64,000 nucleotides of DNA, taken from contig NZ_CP009553.3 of NCBI RefSeq assembly GCF_000767615.3, forward strand, positions 3,782,001-3,846,000, read 5' to 3'. This DNA is from Pandoraea pnomenusa. GTDB lineage: Bacteria; Pseudomonadota; Gammaproteobacteria; Burkholderiales; Burkholderiaceae. How positions within the stretch are numbered: position 1 is the first letter of the stretch; every line of letters begins with the position of its first letter. Position numbers and translations under genes: made by a program. The notes under the pieces were generated by a model. The model worked only from the letters and a program-made list of their open reading frames with translations, was not told the origin of the DNA and made no database searches. Below, in pieces: positions 1-8,785 of this stretch.

Positions 1-492
1 CAGCGCGTCACGTGCCGCGCGAAAGCGCCATCCCCGTTCCCCGGTGGACGCGAGGCTCTCCAGCCACCGGTTCACATCACGGCACATCGCATCGATTCCG
101 CCCCGCCCGATCGAATCCGCATTTTCGTGAGTGGGCGCCAACATCGCCTCGACCTGCGCCAAATTTCGCGCCGCTCGTGCGTCGCGTTGGTGAGCGAGCG
201 CAAACTCCGGGCGATAAAACTGCTGGCAGGCACCGGTCGTCGCCCACAGGCCCGCCCAGGCAGCGCTGAACGCGCGCGCCAGCGCCGGATCGAGCCCCGG
301 CGAAGACGTCGATGCGCGGCGTTCGGCGTGACACGTCGCGCTGTTGCCGATGTCGACGCGCCCATTCGTCACCCCCTTCACCCCCTCGCCAGGGCCGCCT
401 CGCTGTGCGCGATGCTGTACTGAGGCCTCGCGCCGGCTCGCCGGCGCGACACCCGCCCAGCCCGACGTCGTTGCGTACTGCTGATACTCCAT
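1..492 (-). CDS. Hypothetical protein, N-terminal part (runs off the left edge)
   Basis: The frame is open from the window edge to an ATG at 490-492, giving 164 codons of the N-terminal part. It was found by reading the edge frame directly. The third codon positions are mostly G or C, as in neighbouring genes, and a G7 run lies about 6 bases upstream of the ATG. The product begins MEYQQYATTS. After a polar first third it becomes rich in Ala, Trp, Gln and charged residues (for example AFSAAWAGLWATTG, then ARAARNLAQVEAML), which suggests helices. No signal peptide or membrane segment is seen. I do not recognise the family. A phasin-like helical protein is possible by composition only. It is divergent from the PilZ gene. 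Confidence 0.5.
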   Translation of the reverse strand, partial: MEYQQYATTSGWAGVAPASRREASVQHRAQRGGPGEGVKGVTNGRVDIGNSATCHAERRASTSSPGLDPALARAFSAAWAGLWATTGACQQFYRPEFALAHQRDARAARNLAQVEAMLAPTHENADSIGRGGIDAMCRDVNRWLESLASTGERGWRFRAARDAL

Positions 493-781
493 GACACCCC
501 CCCATCGCGTCGTCACCGGCGCACCGGCAAAGCGCCGACTATAGGCAGGCGGCATCGAACACGCGGCACCTCGTCGAGCGGCAACGCGGGCATTGCCCGG
601 CACGTCGCGCCGATGACCCAAGTCGCAACGCCAGGTGCCCACCCCAGCGAGCACACACTTACGCAGATTGCGCAACACCATGGCGGCCGGCCCCTCGCCA
701 AGTGCCAATGCGTCGCGGTAGACTTTCGGGCAACTGACGTTCGCGGTCGTCCTACGCGCACCGAGCTCCTGATCCGTCCTT

Positions 782-1741
782 ATGTCGACAGCCTCCACAC
801 CTGCATCCGCCTCCGCCACCGCGGAGTCCGCCGCAACGGCCGCGTCCCTGCTGCCACTCGTGGCGCTCACGCCCGACGACATTCCGCTCGGCGAAGCGTT
901 GCCCTGGGCCATTGTCGATCGCAACGGCGAGCCATTGCTGGCGCAAGGCGACATCGTGCCGACAGCGGCCGGACGCGATTGGCTCTTCGTCTCGTTCGCG
1001 CCGCATCGCGTGGCGAATCTCGGGACGGACAACACGACGGGCAGCGACGCCGCGTCGCCCCCGCAAGTGCTCACTGACAACACGCCAGCGCCGCAGTACG
1101 GACTCAACGACCTCAATCTGCGCCCCGGCGACTGGCTACAGATCCAGTTGCCGCCGGGCGTCGGGTCACAGCGGGTGCGTACGCGCGTGATCGGTCATGC
1201 ACCCAATCACATGCTCTTCGTGACCACGCCGACGGGACGCGCCGCCCCCCCTACCCTCCAACCGAGCGAGCGGCTCGAACTATGGACGTTCTCGGGCGAG
1301 GACATCTTTCACTTCGTCTGCACGGTGGAACGTGTCGAGCGCGCACCTTTCGATTACGTGGTGCTCTCGGCGCCCGCACAGATTCGCCGCAAGGTATTGC
1401 GGCGCTCGCAGCGCGTGCCCGCCAGACTGATTGTCTCGGTGCAATCGGCGGCCGCAGGCGAGGCGCACCAGTTGGCGTTGTTGCAGGATGTCAGCGCCGA
1501 AGGCGTGTCGCTGCTGGCCAACGAACCGCTGGGCACCCCCGGCGACACGTTGCAGCTCGCGTTTCGCGTACGCGTGGGCGACATCGACATGCCGATCGCT
1601 GCCACAGGCACGATTCGGGGCGTGCAGCAAGGCGACGACGGTCATCTGCACGGCATCGAACTACCCATGCTGGAGCCGGCGCATTACGTGGCGCTCAAAT
1701 GCTATGTGTACGAACGCCTGCTCGCGCTCGGGGGGGCGTGA
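782..1741 (+). CDS. PilZ-domain protein, YcgR-like flagellar brake candidate
   Basis: The product has 319 residues. The C-terminal half carries the PilZ c-di-GMP signature: RRSQRVPARL (RxxxR type) near residue 205, followed about 30 residues later by DVSAEGVSLL (DxSxxG). The N-terminal half (about 100-190) looks like the beta-barrel domain found ahead of PilZ in YcgR proteins. Such proteins bind cyclic di-GMP and slow the flagellar motor or act in envelope signalling. There is no transmembrane segment, so it is probably cytosolic. The start is the first ATG of the frame, with no clear Shine-Dalgarno sequence. Its TGA overlaps the ATG of the IclR gene (TGATG), so the two are probably translated together. 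Family assignment is firm; the flagellar role is inferred. Confidence 0.85.
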   Translation: MSTASTPASASATAESAATAASLLPLVALTPDDIPLGEALPWAIVDRNGEPLLAQGDIVPTAAGRDWLFVSFAPHRVANLGTDNTTGSDAASPPQVLTDNTPAPQYGLNDLNLRPGDWLQIQLPPGVGSQRVRTRVIGHAPNHMLFVTTPTGRAAPPTLQPSERLELWTFSGEDIFHFVCTVERVERAPFDYVVLSAPAQIRRKVLRRSQRVPARLIVSVQSAAAGEAHQLALLQDVSAEGVSLLANEPLGTPGDTLQLAFRVRVGDIDMPIAATGTIRGVQQGDDGHLHGIELPMLEPAHYVALKCYVYERLLALGGA

Positions 1742-2532
1742 TGGCAAAGCCGAAGTCGGCAGACGCCGAACGACCCCGCACGCTCGCCAGCCAGACGCTC
1801 TTTCGAGGACTCGACATCGTCGAGGCGGTCGCCGCCGGCATCGACACCGTGCCGGCGCTCTCCGCGCATACCGGCATCACGCCGTCGACCACGCATCGCA
1901 TCGCCTCGGCGCTCGTGCACGCAGGGTATCTGCGCTTCGAGCCACGCCGTGGTTATCGGCTCGGCAACAAGCTCATCGAACTGGGTTTTCTCGCGTATCG
2001 ACAGATCGATTTGCCGCGCCTGGCCCGGCCGGCACTGGAACGCCTTGCCAGCGACACACAGGACACGGTGCATCTGGCAGTCGCGGACGGTTGGGAGGTG
2101 ATGTACCTGGACAAGCTGCCAGGACAGCGCGCGGTGGAAATCAGCTCGCGTATCGGCGGACGCAAGCCGATCTGCGTCACAGGCGTGGGCAAGGCGCTGC
2201 TGATCGACAAGACGGAAGACGATTGGCGCGCCCAGCTCGATCACTATCGGACACAGTCGCCGTCGCATCCGGTCGATACCGAAACATGGCTCGCGCGCAT
2301 GCACGATTACGCGCGCCTGGGCTATGCCTTCGATCTCGAGGACGACACGCCGCAGATTCGCTGCGTGGCCGCACCGGTCTATGACGCGAGTCAGCGAATC
2401 GTGGCCGCCATCAGCGTATCGAGCACGACGAAATACATGAGCCGCGAGCGCATGCAGGAGCTCGTGCCGCGCGTGAAGGACGCCGCCGCGCAGATCAGCC
2501 GTCAGCTCGGCTGGTCCGGCGACGCGCGCTGA
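1741..2532 (+). CDS. IclR-family transcriptional regulator
   Basis: This 263-residue protein has the IclR layout: an N-terminal winged helix-turn-helix (about 20-85, with TVPALSAHTGITPSTTHRIA as the recognition region and GYRLGNKLIELG as the wing) and a C-terminal effector-binding GAF-like domain (about 90-255, with GWEVMYLDKLPG, GRKPICVTGVGKALL and GYAFDLEDDTPQIRCVAAPV). IclR regulators sense small carboxylates or aromatic catabolites. Its ATG overlaps the stop of the PilZ gene by one base. It faces the hydantoin-type operon tail to tail, so that operon could be a target, but the sequence does not show this. No terminator is evident in the 118-base gap that follows. Confidence 0.92.
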   Translation: MAKPKSADAERPRTLASQTLFRGLDIVEAVAAGIDTVPALSAHTGITPSTTHRIASALVHAGYLRFEPRRGYRLGNKLIELGFLAYRQIDLPRLARPALERLASDTQDTVHLAVADGWEVMYLDKLPGQRAVEISSRIGGRKPICVTGVGKALLIDKTEDDWRAQLDHYRTQSPSHPVDTETWLARMHDYARLGYAFDLEDDTPQIRCVAAPVYDASQRIVAAISVSSTTKYMSRERMQELVPRVKDAAAQISRQLGWSGDAR

Positions 2533-2650
2533 CAGGCCTCGCTTCGGGACACATGCCGGATCGGCGCAGCGATCCCCACGTACCCGGGACGAACGGCGCA
2601 AACCGTGGCGTCCGGTATCCCCTCACCGCCGGTTCCGCCGGAACCCGGCA

Positions 2651-3397
2651 TCACTCCGGCGCGCGGAGCAACCGGCCGAGCGCAGGTGGCATGCCCGCAT
2701 TGGGCTTGGACGGCGGACGCTGAAAGCTCCCCTGCATCGCCGCCCCGGGTTGCAGCGCAACCAGCGACTCACAATGCCGCACGGCGCTCGATACGCCATC
2801 GACGACCGGCACCGGAATTCGGTTACGCAACGTGCGGGCCAATCCGGCCAGCGGCGCGCCTGCAACCACGATCACATCAGCGCCGTCTTCGTCGACCGCT
2901 TGCCGGGTGAGCGCAATGAGTCGTTCGGCGTGATCCTCCTGAACCGTCGCAATGTCCCGCAACGGCGATGTCAGACTGCGAATGCTCGCCAGCCGCGAAG
3001 CGAGTCCGTTCGCTTCCACGCATTCCCGATACCACGCCTGGATGCGATGCGAGATGGCGATGATCGAGAACCGCGCCCCCAGCAGGCAGGCGCTCGCCAG
3101 CGCGGCCTCGGTCATGCCGATGACGGGCACGTCGAACAGTTCCTTGAGCCCGCCCAGTCCCGGGTCGCCGAACGCCGCCACGACCAGCCCATCAAACGTG
3201 CCGGCCTGCTCCGCTGCCGCGCACGCCGTGGCGTAGCCCCCGACCAGCGCTTCGAACCGCGTTTCGATGTAGGCGACACCGAAGGCCGCCGTGGCGAACG
3301 ACAACGCCGTATCGGGCGACGCCGCACGGCGTGCTTCGGCTTCGATGAGTGCCGTCACACTGGTGGAGATGTTGGGATTTACCACGAGTAGGCGCAT
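2651..3397 (-). CDS. Asp/Glu/hydantoin racemase-fold protein without the two catalytic cysteines
   Basis: This 248-residue protein has the hydantoin/allantoin racemase layout: MRLLVVNPNIS at the N-terminus, AAFGDPGL near 74-81, PVIGMTEAAL near 91-100 and VPVVDGVSSA near the C-terminal side. In racemases of this group the sequences around these points read ACFGDPGL and LGCAGMA, and both cysteines are the acid/base pair. Here the first is Ala75 and the second aligns with Gly180 (VVAGAPLAG), so neither is present. It is the last gene of a minus-strand operon with a hydantoinase, 41 bases downstream of it. A racemase of hydantoins would fit the place but not the active site. It may be a binding or regulatory paralogue, or an enzyme with another mechanism. 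The start is ATG at 3395-3397; longer in-frame starts lack family similarity. Confidence 0.8.
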   Translation of the reverse strand: MRLLVVNPNISTSVTALIEAEARRAASPDTALSFATAAFGVAYIETRFEALVGGYATACAAAEQAGTFDGLVVAAFGDPGLGGLKELFDVPVIGMTEAALASACLLGARFSIIAISHRIQAWYRECVEANGLASRLASIRSLTSPLRDIATVQEDHAERLIALTRQAVDEDGADVIVVAGAPLAGLARTLRNRIPVPVVDGVSSAVRHCESLVALQPGAAMQGSFQRPPSKPNAGMPPALGRLLRAPE

Positions 3398-3438
3398 AGC
3401 CGCTCCTGCAAGTTGCGTCGATTGACGTGAGGCCGGCG

Positions 3439-4854
3439 TTACACCAGCGACGGGCTGCCTGCCGGCAGAAAATGACCTCGCCCGGCAGCGGGTTCCAGAT
3501 ACTGCCCATTGGCGACCAACTGTTCGCCTCTCGAGAAGCAATGCATCGGCCAGCCCGTGACTTCGCGCCCCTCGTAGGGCGTGTAGTCGACGGCGTGATG
3601 CAACTGCGCGTTGCGAATGGTCATGCGCGCATCGGGGTCCCACAGCACGATGTCGGCGTCCGCGCCCACCGCGATCGTGCCCTTGCGCGGATACAACCCA
3701 TAGAGGCGCGCGGGTCGATATGCCGTCAGCTCGACGAACTGATGAAGCGAGATTCGTCCCTGCCGCACGCCATCGAACAGCAACGGCAGACGCGTTTCGA
3801 TGCCGGGAATGCCATTCGGGATATGCTCGAACGACTGTGGCTTGCCGCCTGGCTTCTTGCCCTGCGGGTCTTCGTAGTTGAACGGCGCGTGGTCGGACGA
3901 AAACACGGAGAACACGCCTTGCCGGAGCGCCTTCCAGACGGCCTCCTGATTATCGGTGTCCCGTGGCGGCGGACTGCACACGCATTTCGCGCCGGCATAA
4001 CCGTCGTCGCCCGGATGCCCCATGTCTTCGGCACTCAGATAGAGATACTGCGGACACGTTTCGGCGAGGATCTGCATGCCCCGGCCCTGTGCCCAGCGGA
4101 TCTGTCCGATGGCCTCCTTGCCAGAGACATGCACGATGAGGATCGGCACGTCGACCAGTTCGGCAAAGGTGATCGCGCGGTGCGTGGCTTCGCGCTCGAC
4201 GGCGGCCGGCCGCGCGAGGCCGTGAAACTTCGGGGCGATGCGTCCCTGCCCCACGAGCTTGTCCGTCAGCCACGCGATGCAGTCGGCATTCTCCGCGTGC
4301 ACCATCACCAGCGCATTGTGCTCGCGAGCGACGGACAGTACTTCCAGAATCTCGCGGTCGGAGAGCTTGAGATCGTCGTAGGTCATGTAGATCTTGAACG
4401 ACGTATAGCCTTCCTGAATCAATTGCGGCAACTCCTCGCGCAACACCGTCTCCGTCGGGTCCGACACGATCAGGTGGAAGCTGTAATCGGCAACGGCGCG
4501 CCCATGCGCACGGCGATGGTAGTCCTCGACCGCGGCGCGCAGCGAGCCGCCTTTTTCCTGCGCCGCGAACGGGATCACCGTGGTCGTGCCGCCACAAACG
4601 GCCGCACGCGTACCGGTATGGAAGTCGTCGGCCATGCGCAGCCCGTCCGGCATCGGCTGGTCGAGATGGCAGTGACCGTCCACGCCGCCGGGAAGTGCCA
4701 GCAGCCCGGTCGCATCGATCTCGCGCGCCCCACCGGCAAGGTGTTTGCCCAAGGCCGTGATCACACCGTCGCGCACGCCGATGTCGCATTGAAAGCGGTC
4801 GGACGCCGTCACGACGTCGGCGTGACGAATGACCAGATCGAAGGTGTCGCCCAT
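3439..4854 (-). CDS. Dihydropyrimidinase/D-hydantoinase family amidohydrolase
   Basis: This 471-residue cyclic amidohydrolase hydrolyses dihydropyrimidine- or hydantoin-type rings to N-carbamoyl amino acids. All binuclear-metal ligands are visible: His61 and His63 (DGHCHLD), the carbamylated lysine Lys154 (TSFKIYMTYD), His186 (VHAEN), His242 (VHVSG) and Asp321 (SSDHAPF). Length is normal for the family. It lies four bases after the maleate-isomerase-like gene and before the racemase-fold gene, with an MFS importer at the operon head. No carbamoylase gene is present in the window, so the fate of the carbamoyl product is unclear. The start is ATG 4852-4854; the longer open frame upstream overlaps the preceding gene and is arginine-rich noise. 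Confidence 0.92.
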   Translation of the reverse strand: MGDTFDLVIRHADVVTASDRFQCDIGVRDGVITALGKHLAGGAREIDATGLLALPGGVDGHCHLDQPMPDGLRMADDFHTGTRAAVCGGTTTVIPFAAQEKGGSLRAAVEDYHRRAHGRAVADYSFHLIVSDPTETVLREELPQLIQEGYTSFKIYMTYDDLKLSDREILEVLSVAREHNALVMVHAENADCIAWLTDKLVGQGRIAPKFHGLARPAAVEREATHRAITFAELVDVPILIVHVSGKEAIGQIRWAQGRGMQILAETCPQYLYLSAEDMGHPGDDGYAGAKCVCSPPPRDTDNQEAVWKALRQGVFSVFSSDHAPFNYEDPQGKKPGGKPQSFEHIPNGIPGIETRLPLLFDGVRQGRISLHQFVELTAYRPARLYGLYPRKGTIAVGADADIVLWDPDARMTIRNAQLHHAVDYTPYEGREVTGWPMHCFSRGEQLVANGQYLEPAAGRGHFLPAGSPSLV

Positions 4855-4858
4855 TGCC

Positions 4859-5593
4859 TTATGCTCCTTCGGTAAACAGTTGTCCCCAGCCGCGCAGCTC
4901 ACGCGGGTCGATCCCCGCGAGCTGCATCGACTTCCAGATGACGGTCGAGATCGTGTCGTACATCGGGATGCCGGTCCTCGCTTCGAGGTCGCGCGCGAGC
5001 GGCGCCGCATGCAGATTGGTGCAGAAGGTCGTGATCGCCTGCGGACGCGACTGCGCGACTTCGCCGACAAGACGCGACAGGGTCTCGCCGCTGACCTCCG
5101 AGAACTCGAAGTTCCTGCTCAGGCTCAGATGGCGCTCCGACGTGCACCGAATGCCCATGCGCGCGTAGTTCGCGACGATGCGTTGCTGCACGTCTTCCAA
5201 ATAGGGCGTAACGAGCCCCAGTTCGGTCACACCGGTGCGCGTCAGAATTTCGTTGAGCGCGAGCACCGACGTGGTGGCGGGAATGCCGGTCGTCTCGGTG
5301 ATCTGCCGGCACAGCGCCTCGTCCGTCTCGAACCCCAGCCAGCCGGCGGACGTGCCGTTCCACGCGATGACGTCGACCTGCGCGTCGGCGAGCAGTCGCG
5401 CCGCATCGAGAATCTTGGGCAGGTCGAATTGCCCCAGGGCGCTCGCCCCGAGCGAAATCTCGGTGACGCGAAAGCGCGAGAAGTGAACCGACACATTGTC
5501 GAGTCCCGACACCATCGCGCTCGTGATCGGCTCGAGCGCCGTGTTCGAGGACGGCGTGAGCATGCCAAGCAGCTTTCTTTTTTTCGTCGTCAT
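4859..5593 (-). CDS. Maleate isomerase / arylmalonate decarboxylase family protein
   Basis: The product has 244 residues of the Asp/Glu racemase superfamily. TPSSNTALEP at 13-22 is typical of maleate isomerases and arylmalonate decarboxylases. The first catalytic cysteine position reads NGTSAGWLG (Gly80-Thr81-Ser82 in place of CTS), while the second cysteine is kept (Cys191 in TTFCTNLHA). One-cysteine GTS...C proteins include arylmalonate decarboxylase, whereas maleate isomerases and racemases have two. The active site therefore suggests a decarboxylase-like or single-base reaction. It lies between the transporter and the hydantoinase, so its substrate should be linked to theirs. The start at MTTKKRK is favoured; an upstream in-frame ATG would add ten residues. 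Confidence 0.82.
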   Translation of the reverse strand: MTTKKRKLLGMLTPSSNTALEPITSAMVSGLDNVSVHFSRFRVTEISLGASALGQFDLPKILDAARLLADAQVDVIAWNGTSAGWLGFETDEALCRQITETTGIPATTSVLALNEILTRTGVTELGLVTPYLEDVQQRIVANYARMGIRCTSERHLSLSRNFEFSEVSGETLSRLVGEVAQSRPQAITTFCTNLHAAPLARDLEARTGIPMYDTISTVIWKSMQLAGIDPRELRGWGQLFTEGA

Positions 5594-5666
5594 GGTCTTA
5601 CCTGAAGCACGGAGATCGGCCAACGGACAGGCTGGCCGATCGTGGTTTGAAAAGGTTGCGCAACTG

Positions 5667-6965
5667 TCAGACGGGCAGCTTGCGTTCGTAGTCGATCAGC
5701 GTGGAGCACACGAACAGGCCAACGCCGGCGGCCGCGAAGAACATCAGGGCGAGGAAGTACGAACCCGTGGTCTGCACGATGAGGCCGACGATCAGCGGGA
5801 CCGAAATACCGCCGATGTTGCCGCCGAGATTCATCACTCCCCCGAGGAAACCCACCTTGTGGCGCGTGCCGAGAATCGACGGAATGCACCAGTACAGCCC
5901 GCACCAGCGAAGGAAGAAGAGCGTGGAGGACAGCAGTGCGACCGTCGCGACATCGCTCTTGACATAGGCCACGGAAAAGATCGAAACGGTCGCGACGATC
6001 GCGGCGATGCCGAACAGGGTGCGCATGACCTTATTGGCGGACCCGCCCGCGGCTTTCCACTTGTCGCCGATCCAGCCGCCAAGCAACTCGCCGACGAAGC
6101 CGCAGAAGAAGATCACGAAACTCGCACCACCCATTTGCCGGATATCGAATCCGTGCACCTTGTGGAGGTAGTTCGGCATCCAGGTCAGCAAGCCGTAAAA
6201 GACGGTGTTGAAACACATCCAGCCGAGGGCCATGCACCATACGGAACGGTACTTGAAGAAGTCGAGCGAGCGGCCGGAGAGATTGGCGGGTTCGGCCTGA
6301 TGTTCGCTCGCCTGCGCCTGTTCGATATGGGTCGCTTCCTCGTCGTTCACGCCCGGGTGTTCGCGAGGGGTGTTGCGGATATAGCGCCACGCGACGTATC
6401 CGGCGAGCACCGTCCCGACACCGGCAACCACGAACGCCAGACGCCAGGATCCCAACAGCGTGATGAGCCACGTGATGATGATGGCCCCGAGCGCGGCGCC
6501 GAGCGGAGCGCCGCCGTCGAGCAGCGTTGCCCCGCGCCCGCGTTCATGCTGCGTCATCCAGATTGCGTTCAGCTTCCCGCCCGCCGGATAAATCGGCGCT
6601 TCGGCCGCGCCAAGCCCGAATCGCGTGAGCAGCAACGACGTGGCGCTCGTGCAGAACGCGGCCGCGGCCTGGAAGATCCCCCAGAAAACGGTCGCCAGCG
6701 CGATCACGATCCGGGGTTTGTATTTGTCCGCCAGCATACCCCCTGGAATCTGCATCACCGCATAGGTCCAGAAGAAGCCGCTCAGAATCAGCCCTTCCAT
6801 CGCGGGCGTGAGATCGAACTCCTTGGCAATCAACGGCATGGCCACAGACAACGATGCCCGATCGATGTAGTTGATCGAGATCAGACACAACATCAAGAAA
6901 AAAATCTTCCAGCGCACGGCACTTTTTGCAGTTGCCAAAGTGGCGACCCTACCTGTCGACTGCAT
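5667..6965 (-). CDS. MFS transporter, anion:cation symporter type
   Basis: This 432-residue protein has about twelve hydrophobic segments. The loop after TM2 reads GGMLADKYKPRIVI (MFS signature GxxxDxxxxR), and the first helix region NYIDRASLSVAMPLIAKEFDL matches the hexuronate/phthalate/tartrate-type anion:cation symporters. A cytoplasmic loop lies between helices 6 and 7 (about 195-230). It should import an organic anion into the cytoplasm. It is the promoter-proximal gene of the minus-strand hydantoin-type operon, 73 bases ahead of the maleate-isomerase-like gene, so its substrate is probably that pathway's (a ureido or malonate-like acid; inference). It is transcribed divergently from a GntR regulator. 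Confidence 0.88.
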   Translation of the reverse strand: MQSTGRVATLATAKSAVRWKIFFLMLCLISINYIDRASLSVAMPLIAKEFDLTPAMEGLILSGFFWTYAVMQIPGGMLADKYKPRIVIALATVFWGIFQAAAAFCTSATSLLLTRFGLGAAEAPIYPAGGKLNAIWMTQHERGRGATLLDGGAPLGAALGAIIITWLITLLGSWRLAFVVAGVGTVLAGYVAWRYIRNTPREHPGVNDEEATHIEQAQASEHQAEPANLSGRSLDFFKYRSVWCMALGWMCFNTVFYGLLTWMPNYLHKVHGFDIRQMGGASFVIFFCGFVGELLGGWIGDKWKAAGGSANKVMRTLFGIAAIVATVSIFSVAYVKSDVATVALLSSTLFFLRWCGLYWCIPSILGTRHKVGFLGGVMNLGGNIGGISVPLIVGLIVQTTGSYFLALMFFAAAGVGLFVCSTLIDYERKLPV

Positions 6966-7083
6966 GGTGACTCTCCCGAGTAGATGACCTGAATACGATT
7001 CGTCGCGCGACTTGGGATGGAGTATAGGATCTGTAATCTGTAATTACAATATCGGTAAATAATTGATTTTATTAGACTTGATT

Positions 7084-7097
7084 TAGGGAATTCCCTA
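7084..7097. promoter_or_regulatory. Perfect 14-bp palindrome, operator candidate for the GntR regulator
   Basis: TAGGGAATTCCCTA is a perfect palindrome 15 bases ahead of the GntR-family start codon, in the AT-rich divergent promoter shared with the MFS operon. A second palindrome, TGTAATTACA, lies at 7039-7048. FCD-type GntR proteins commonly bind short palindromes beside their own gene. Assignment to this regulator is inference. Confidence 0.45.
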
Positions 7098-7112
7098 TAT
7101 GGTAGGATATTT

Positions 7113-7853
7113 ATGACACTGCTAAACACGCCAGAGACCGTGACCCTTCCCCTTCAGAAATCCCATAAGCTCCGCACGCTGGGCATGGCAGCCGAGATCA
7201 CGGCGCGCCTGCGCATGATGATCGAGGAAGGTGAATTGCCGCCCGGTGAGCGCATCGACGAAAAGGCCCTTTGCGAGCTGTTCGATGTCTCCAAGACCCC
7301 ATTGCGCGAAGCGCTGAAGACGCTGGTCTCGGAAGGTCTTGTGCTGCACCGGCAATACATCGGATATCGCGTGGCGCCGCTGGATCTCGAGGAGCTCCGG
7401 GCCACGTTCGAGACGCTTCACGGGCTCGAGCACATGGCGGGTGAACTGGCGGCCCGGCGTCTGACCGACAAGGCGCTTGCCGCCATCGAGAAGCAGCACG
7501 GCCAGATGCTCGATGCGCACGGCAAGGGCCTGCGCACCGAGTACTTTCGAACCAATCAGGCGATCCATCAGATGATCGTCGATGGCGCCGGCAACCCGGT
7601 GCTGGCGTCGATCTACGCAAGTCTGATGAGCAAAGTGCATCGGGCGCGCGGCGCCGCCAACGCGGACATGTCGCGATGGCAGGCCTCGCATGAGGAGCAC
7701 GACGAGATCATCGCGGCGCTGCGCGAACCCGGCCGTCCGCGTCTGGCGGAGGTACTGCGGGCGCACTCGGAAAACACGGCGCGGGAAGTGCTGAGCGTGG
7801 TGGCGGAAGCCATCCGGCACGGCGCGCAGCGCAACGCGGAAAAAGCGGGCTAG
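7113..7853 (+). CDS. GntR-family regulator with FCD effector domain
   Basis: This 246-residue protein has an N-terminal winged helix-turn-helix (about 25-95: GELPPGERIDEKALCELFDV, then SKTPLREALKTLVSEGLV) and an all-helical FCD domain (about 100-235) with conserved histidines of the metal/carboxylate site (FRTNQAIHQMI and SHEEHDEII). FCD regulators of the FadR subfamily sense small carboxylic acids. It is divergent from the MFS/hydantoinase operon across a 147-base AT-rich region with palindromes, so it is the likely local repressor of that operon. The start used is the first ATG, just after the 7084-7097 palindrome, so binding there would also control the gene itself. Confidence 0.9.
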   Translation: MTLLNTPETVTLPLQKSHKLRTLGMAAEITARLRMMIEEGELPPGERIDEKALCELFDVSKTPLREALKTLVSEGLVLHRQYIGYRVAPLDLEELRATFETLHGLEHMAGELAARRLTDKALAAIEKQHGQMLDAHGKGLRTEYFRTNQAIHQMIVDGAGNPVLASIYASLMSKVHRARGAANADMSRWQASHEEHDEIIAALREPGRPRLAEVLRAHSENTAREVLSVVAEAIRHGAQRNAEKAG

Positions 7854-7936
7854 GCGTCAGAAGACGGGCAAACGGAAGGGTGCGAGCCTGCACATGGCAC
7901 GAGCGCACGAGCGCGCCACGCGTCGTCGCACCGCGC

Positions 7937-8785
7937 TCAGACGATCATCGCCTCGCCCATGCGAACCTGGCAGCCGGCAGACCAGTCCGGGCTGAACCGT
8001 CCCATCCCCGGCGGCACGAGCAGCACCACCGTCGAGCCGAGCTGGAAGTGCCCCATCTCCTCGCCCTGCTTCAGGAAAACGTCGCGCTGCGCATAATCCC
8101 ACGTACTCACGCCCGCTGCCCCACCACCGCTGCGCGGATTGACAATGCCATGCCACACGGTCGCGATGCTTCCGACGATCGCCGCGCCGACCAGCACCAT
8201 GGCGAAAGGCCCCTGCGGAGAATCGAAGTCGCATACGACACGCTCGTTGCGCGCGAACAGGGCGTCGACGCCACGCGCGGTCGCGGGGTTCACCGAGTAA
8301 AGCGCCCCCGGCACGTGTCGCATCGAGCGAAGCCGCCCGTCGCACGGCATGTGGATGCGGTGGTAATCACGCGGGCTCAGGTAAATCGTGGCGAACTGGC
8401 CGTCGTTGAAACGACTCGCCTGCGCGGGGTCGCCGGCCAGCAGCGCGCCGCTGCCGAACGTTTTGCCCTTGGCCTGAAAAATCTGGTCATGTGCGATCGT
8501 GCCGAACTGACTGACCGCGCCATCGGCCGGGCAGATCATCTGCGCCGAAGCGAGCGGGCGCGCACCGGGGCGCAGTGCCCGGGTAAAGAAGTCGTTGAAG
8601 GTCGTGTACGCCTCGGGCGCCTGCCGCTGAGCCTCCGTCATGTCGACACCGTAGCGGGCAATGAAGCGCCGAATCACCCAGGGCGTCACGGCACCCAGGC
8701 GCCGATTCGCCAGGCAGCCGAACGCACGCGTCATGAGCGTTTTGGGCAAGACATGTTGTAGCAATACGAATGCGCGGTCGGACAC
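7937..8785 (-). CDS. psd: Phosphatidylserine decarboxylase proenzyme
   Basis: This enzyme converts phosphatidylserine to phosphatidylethanolamine at the inner membrane. The LGST self-cleavage motif that produces the pyruvoyl prosthetic group is present near the C-terminus (HFQLGSTVVLL). Conserved substrate-site stretches are also present: YTTFNDFFTRALRPGARP, CPADGAVSQFG, and LSPRDYHRIHMPCDG with the catalytic-site histidines. I place the start at the GTG at 8783-8785 (product begins MSDRAFVLLQ, about 282 residues). An AGGA lies nine bases upstream, and this matches the usual start of type I enzymes. An in-frame ATG at 8824 would add 13 residues. The gene is convergent with the GntR gene and stands alone. 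Confidence 0.93.
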   Translation of the reverse strand: MSDRAFVLLQHVLPKTLMTRAFGCLANRRLGAVTPWVIRRFIARYGVDMTEAQRQAPEAYTTFNDFFTRALRPGARPLASAQMICPADGAVSQFGTIAHDQIFQAKGKTFGSGALLAGDPAQASRFNDGQFATIYLSPRDYHRIHMPCDGRLRSMRHVPGALYSVNPATARGVDALFARNERVVCDFDSPQGPFAMVLVGAAIVGSIATVWHGIVNPRSGGGAAGVSTWDYAQRDVFLKQGEEMGHFQLGSTVVLLVPPGMGRFSPDWSAGCQVRMGEAMIV

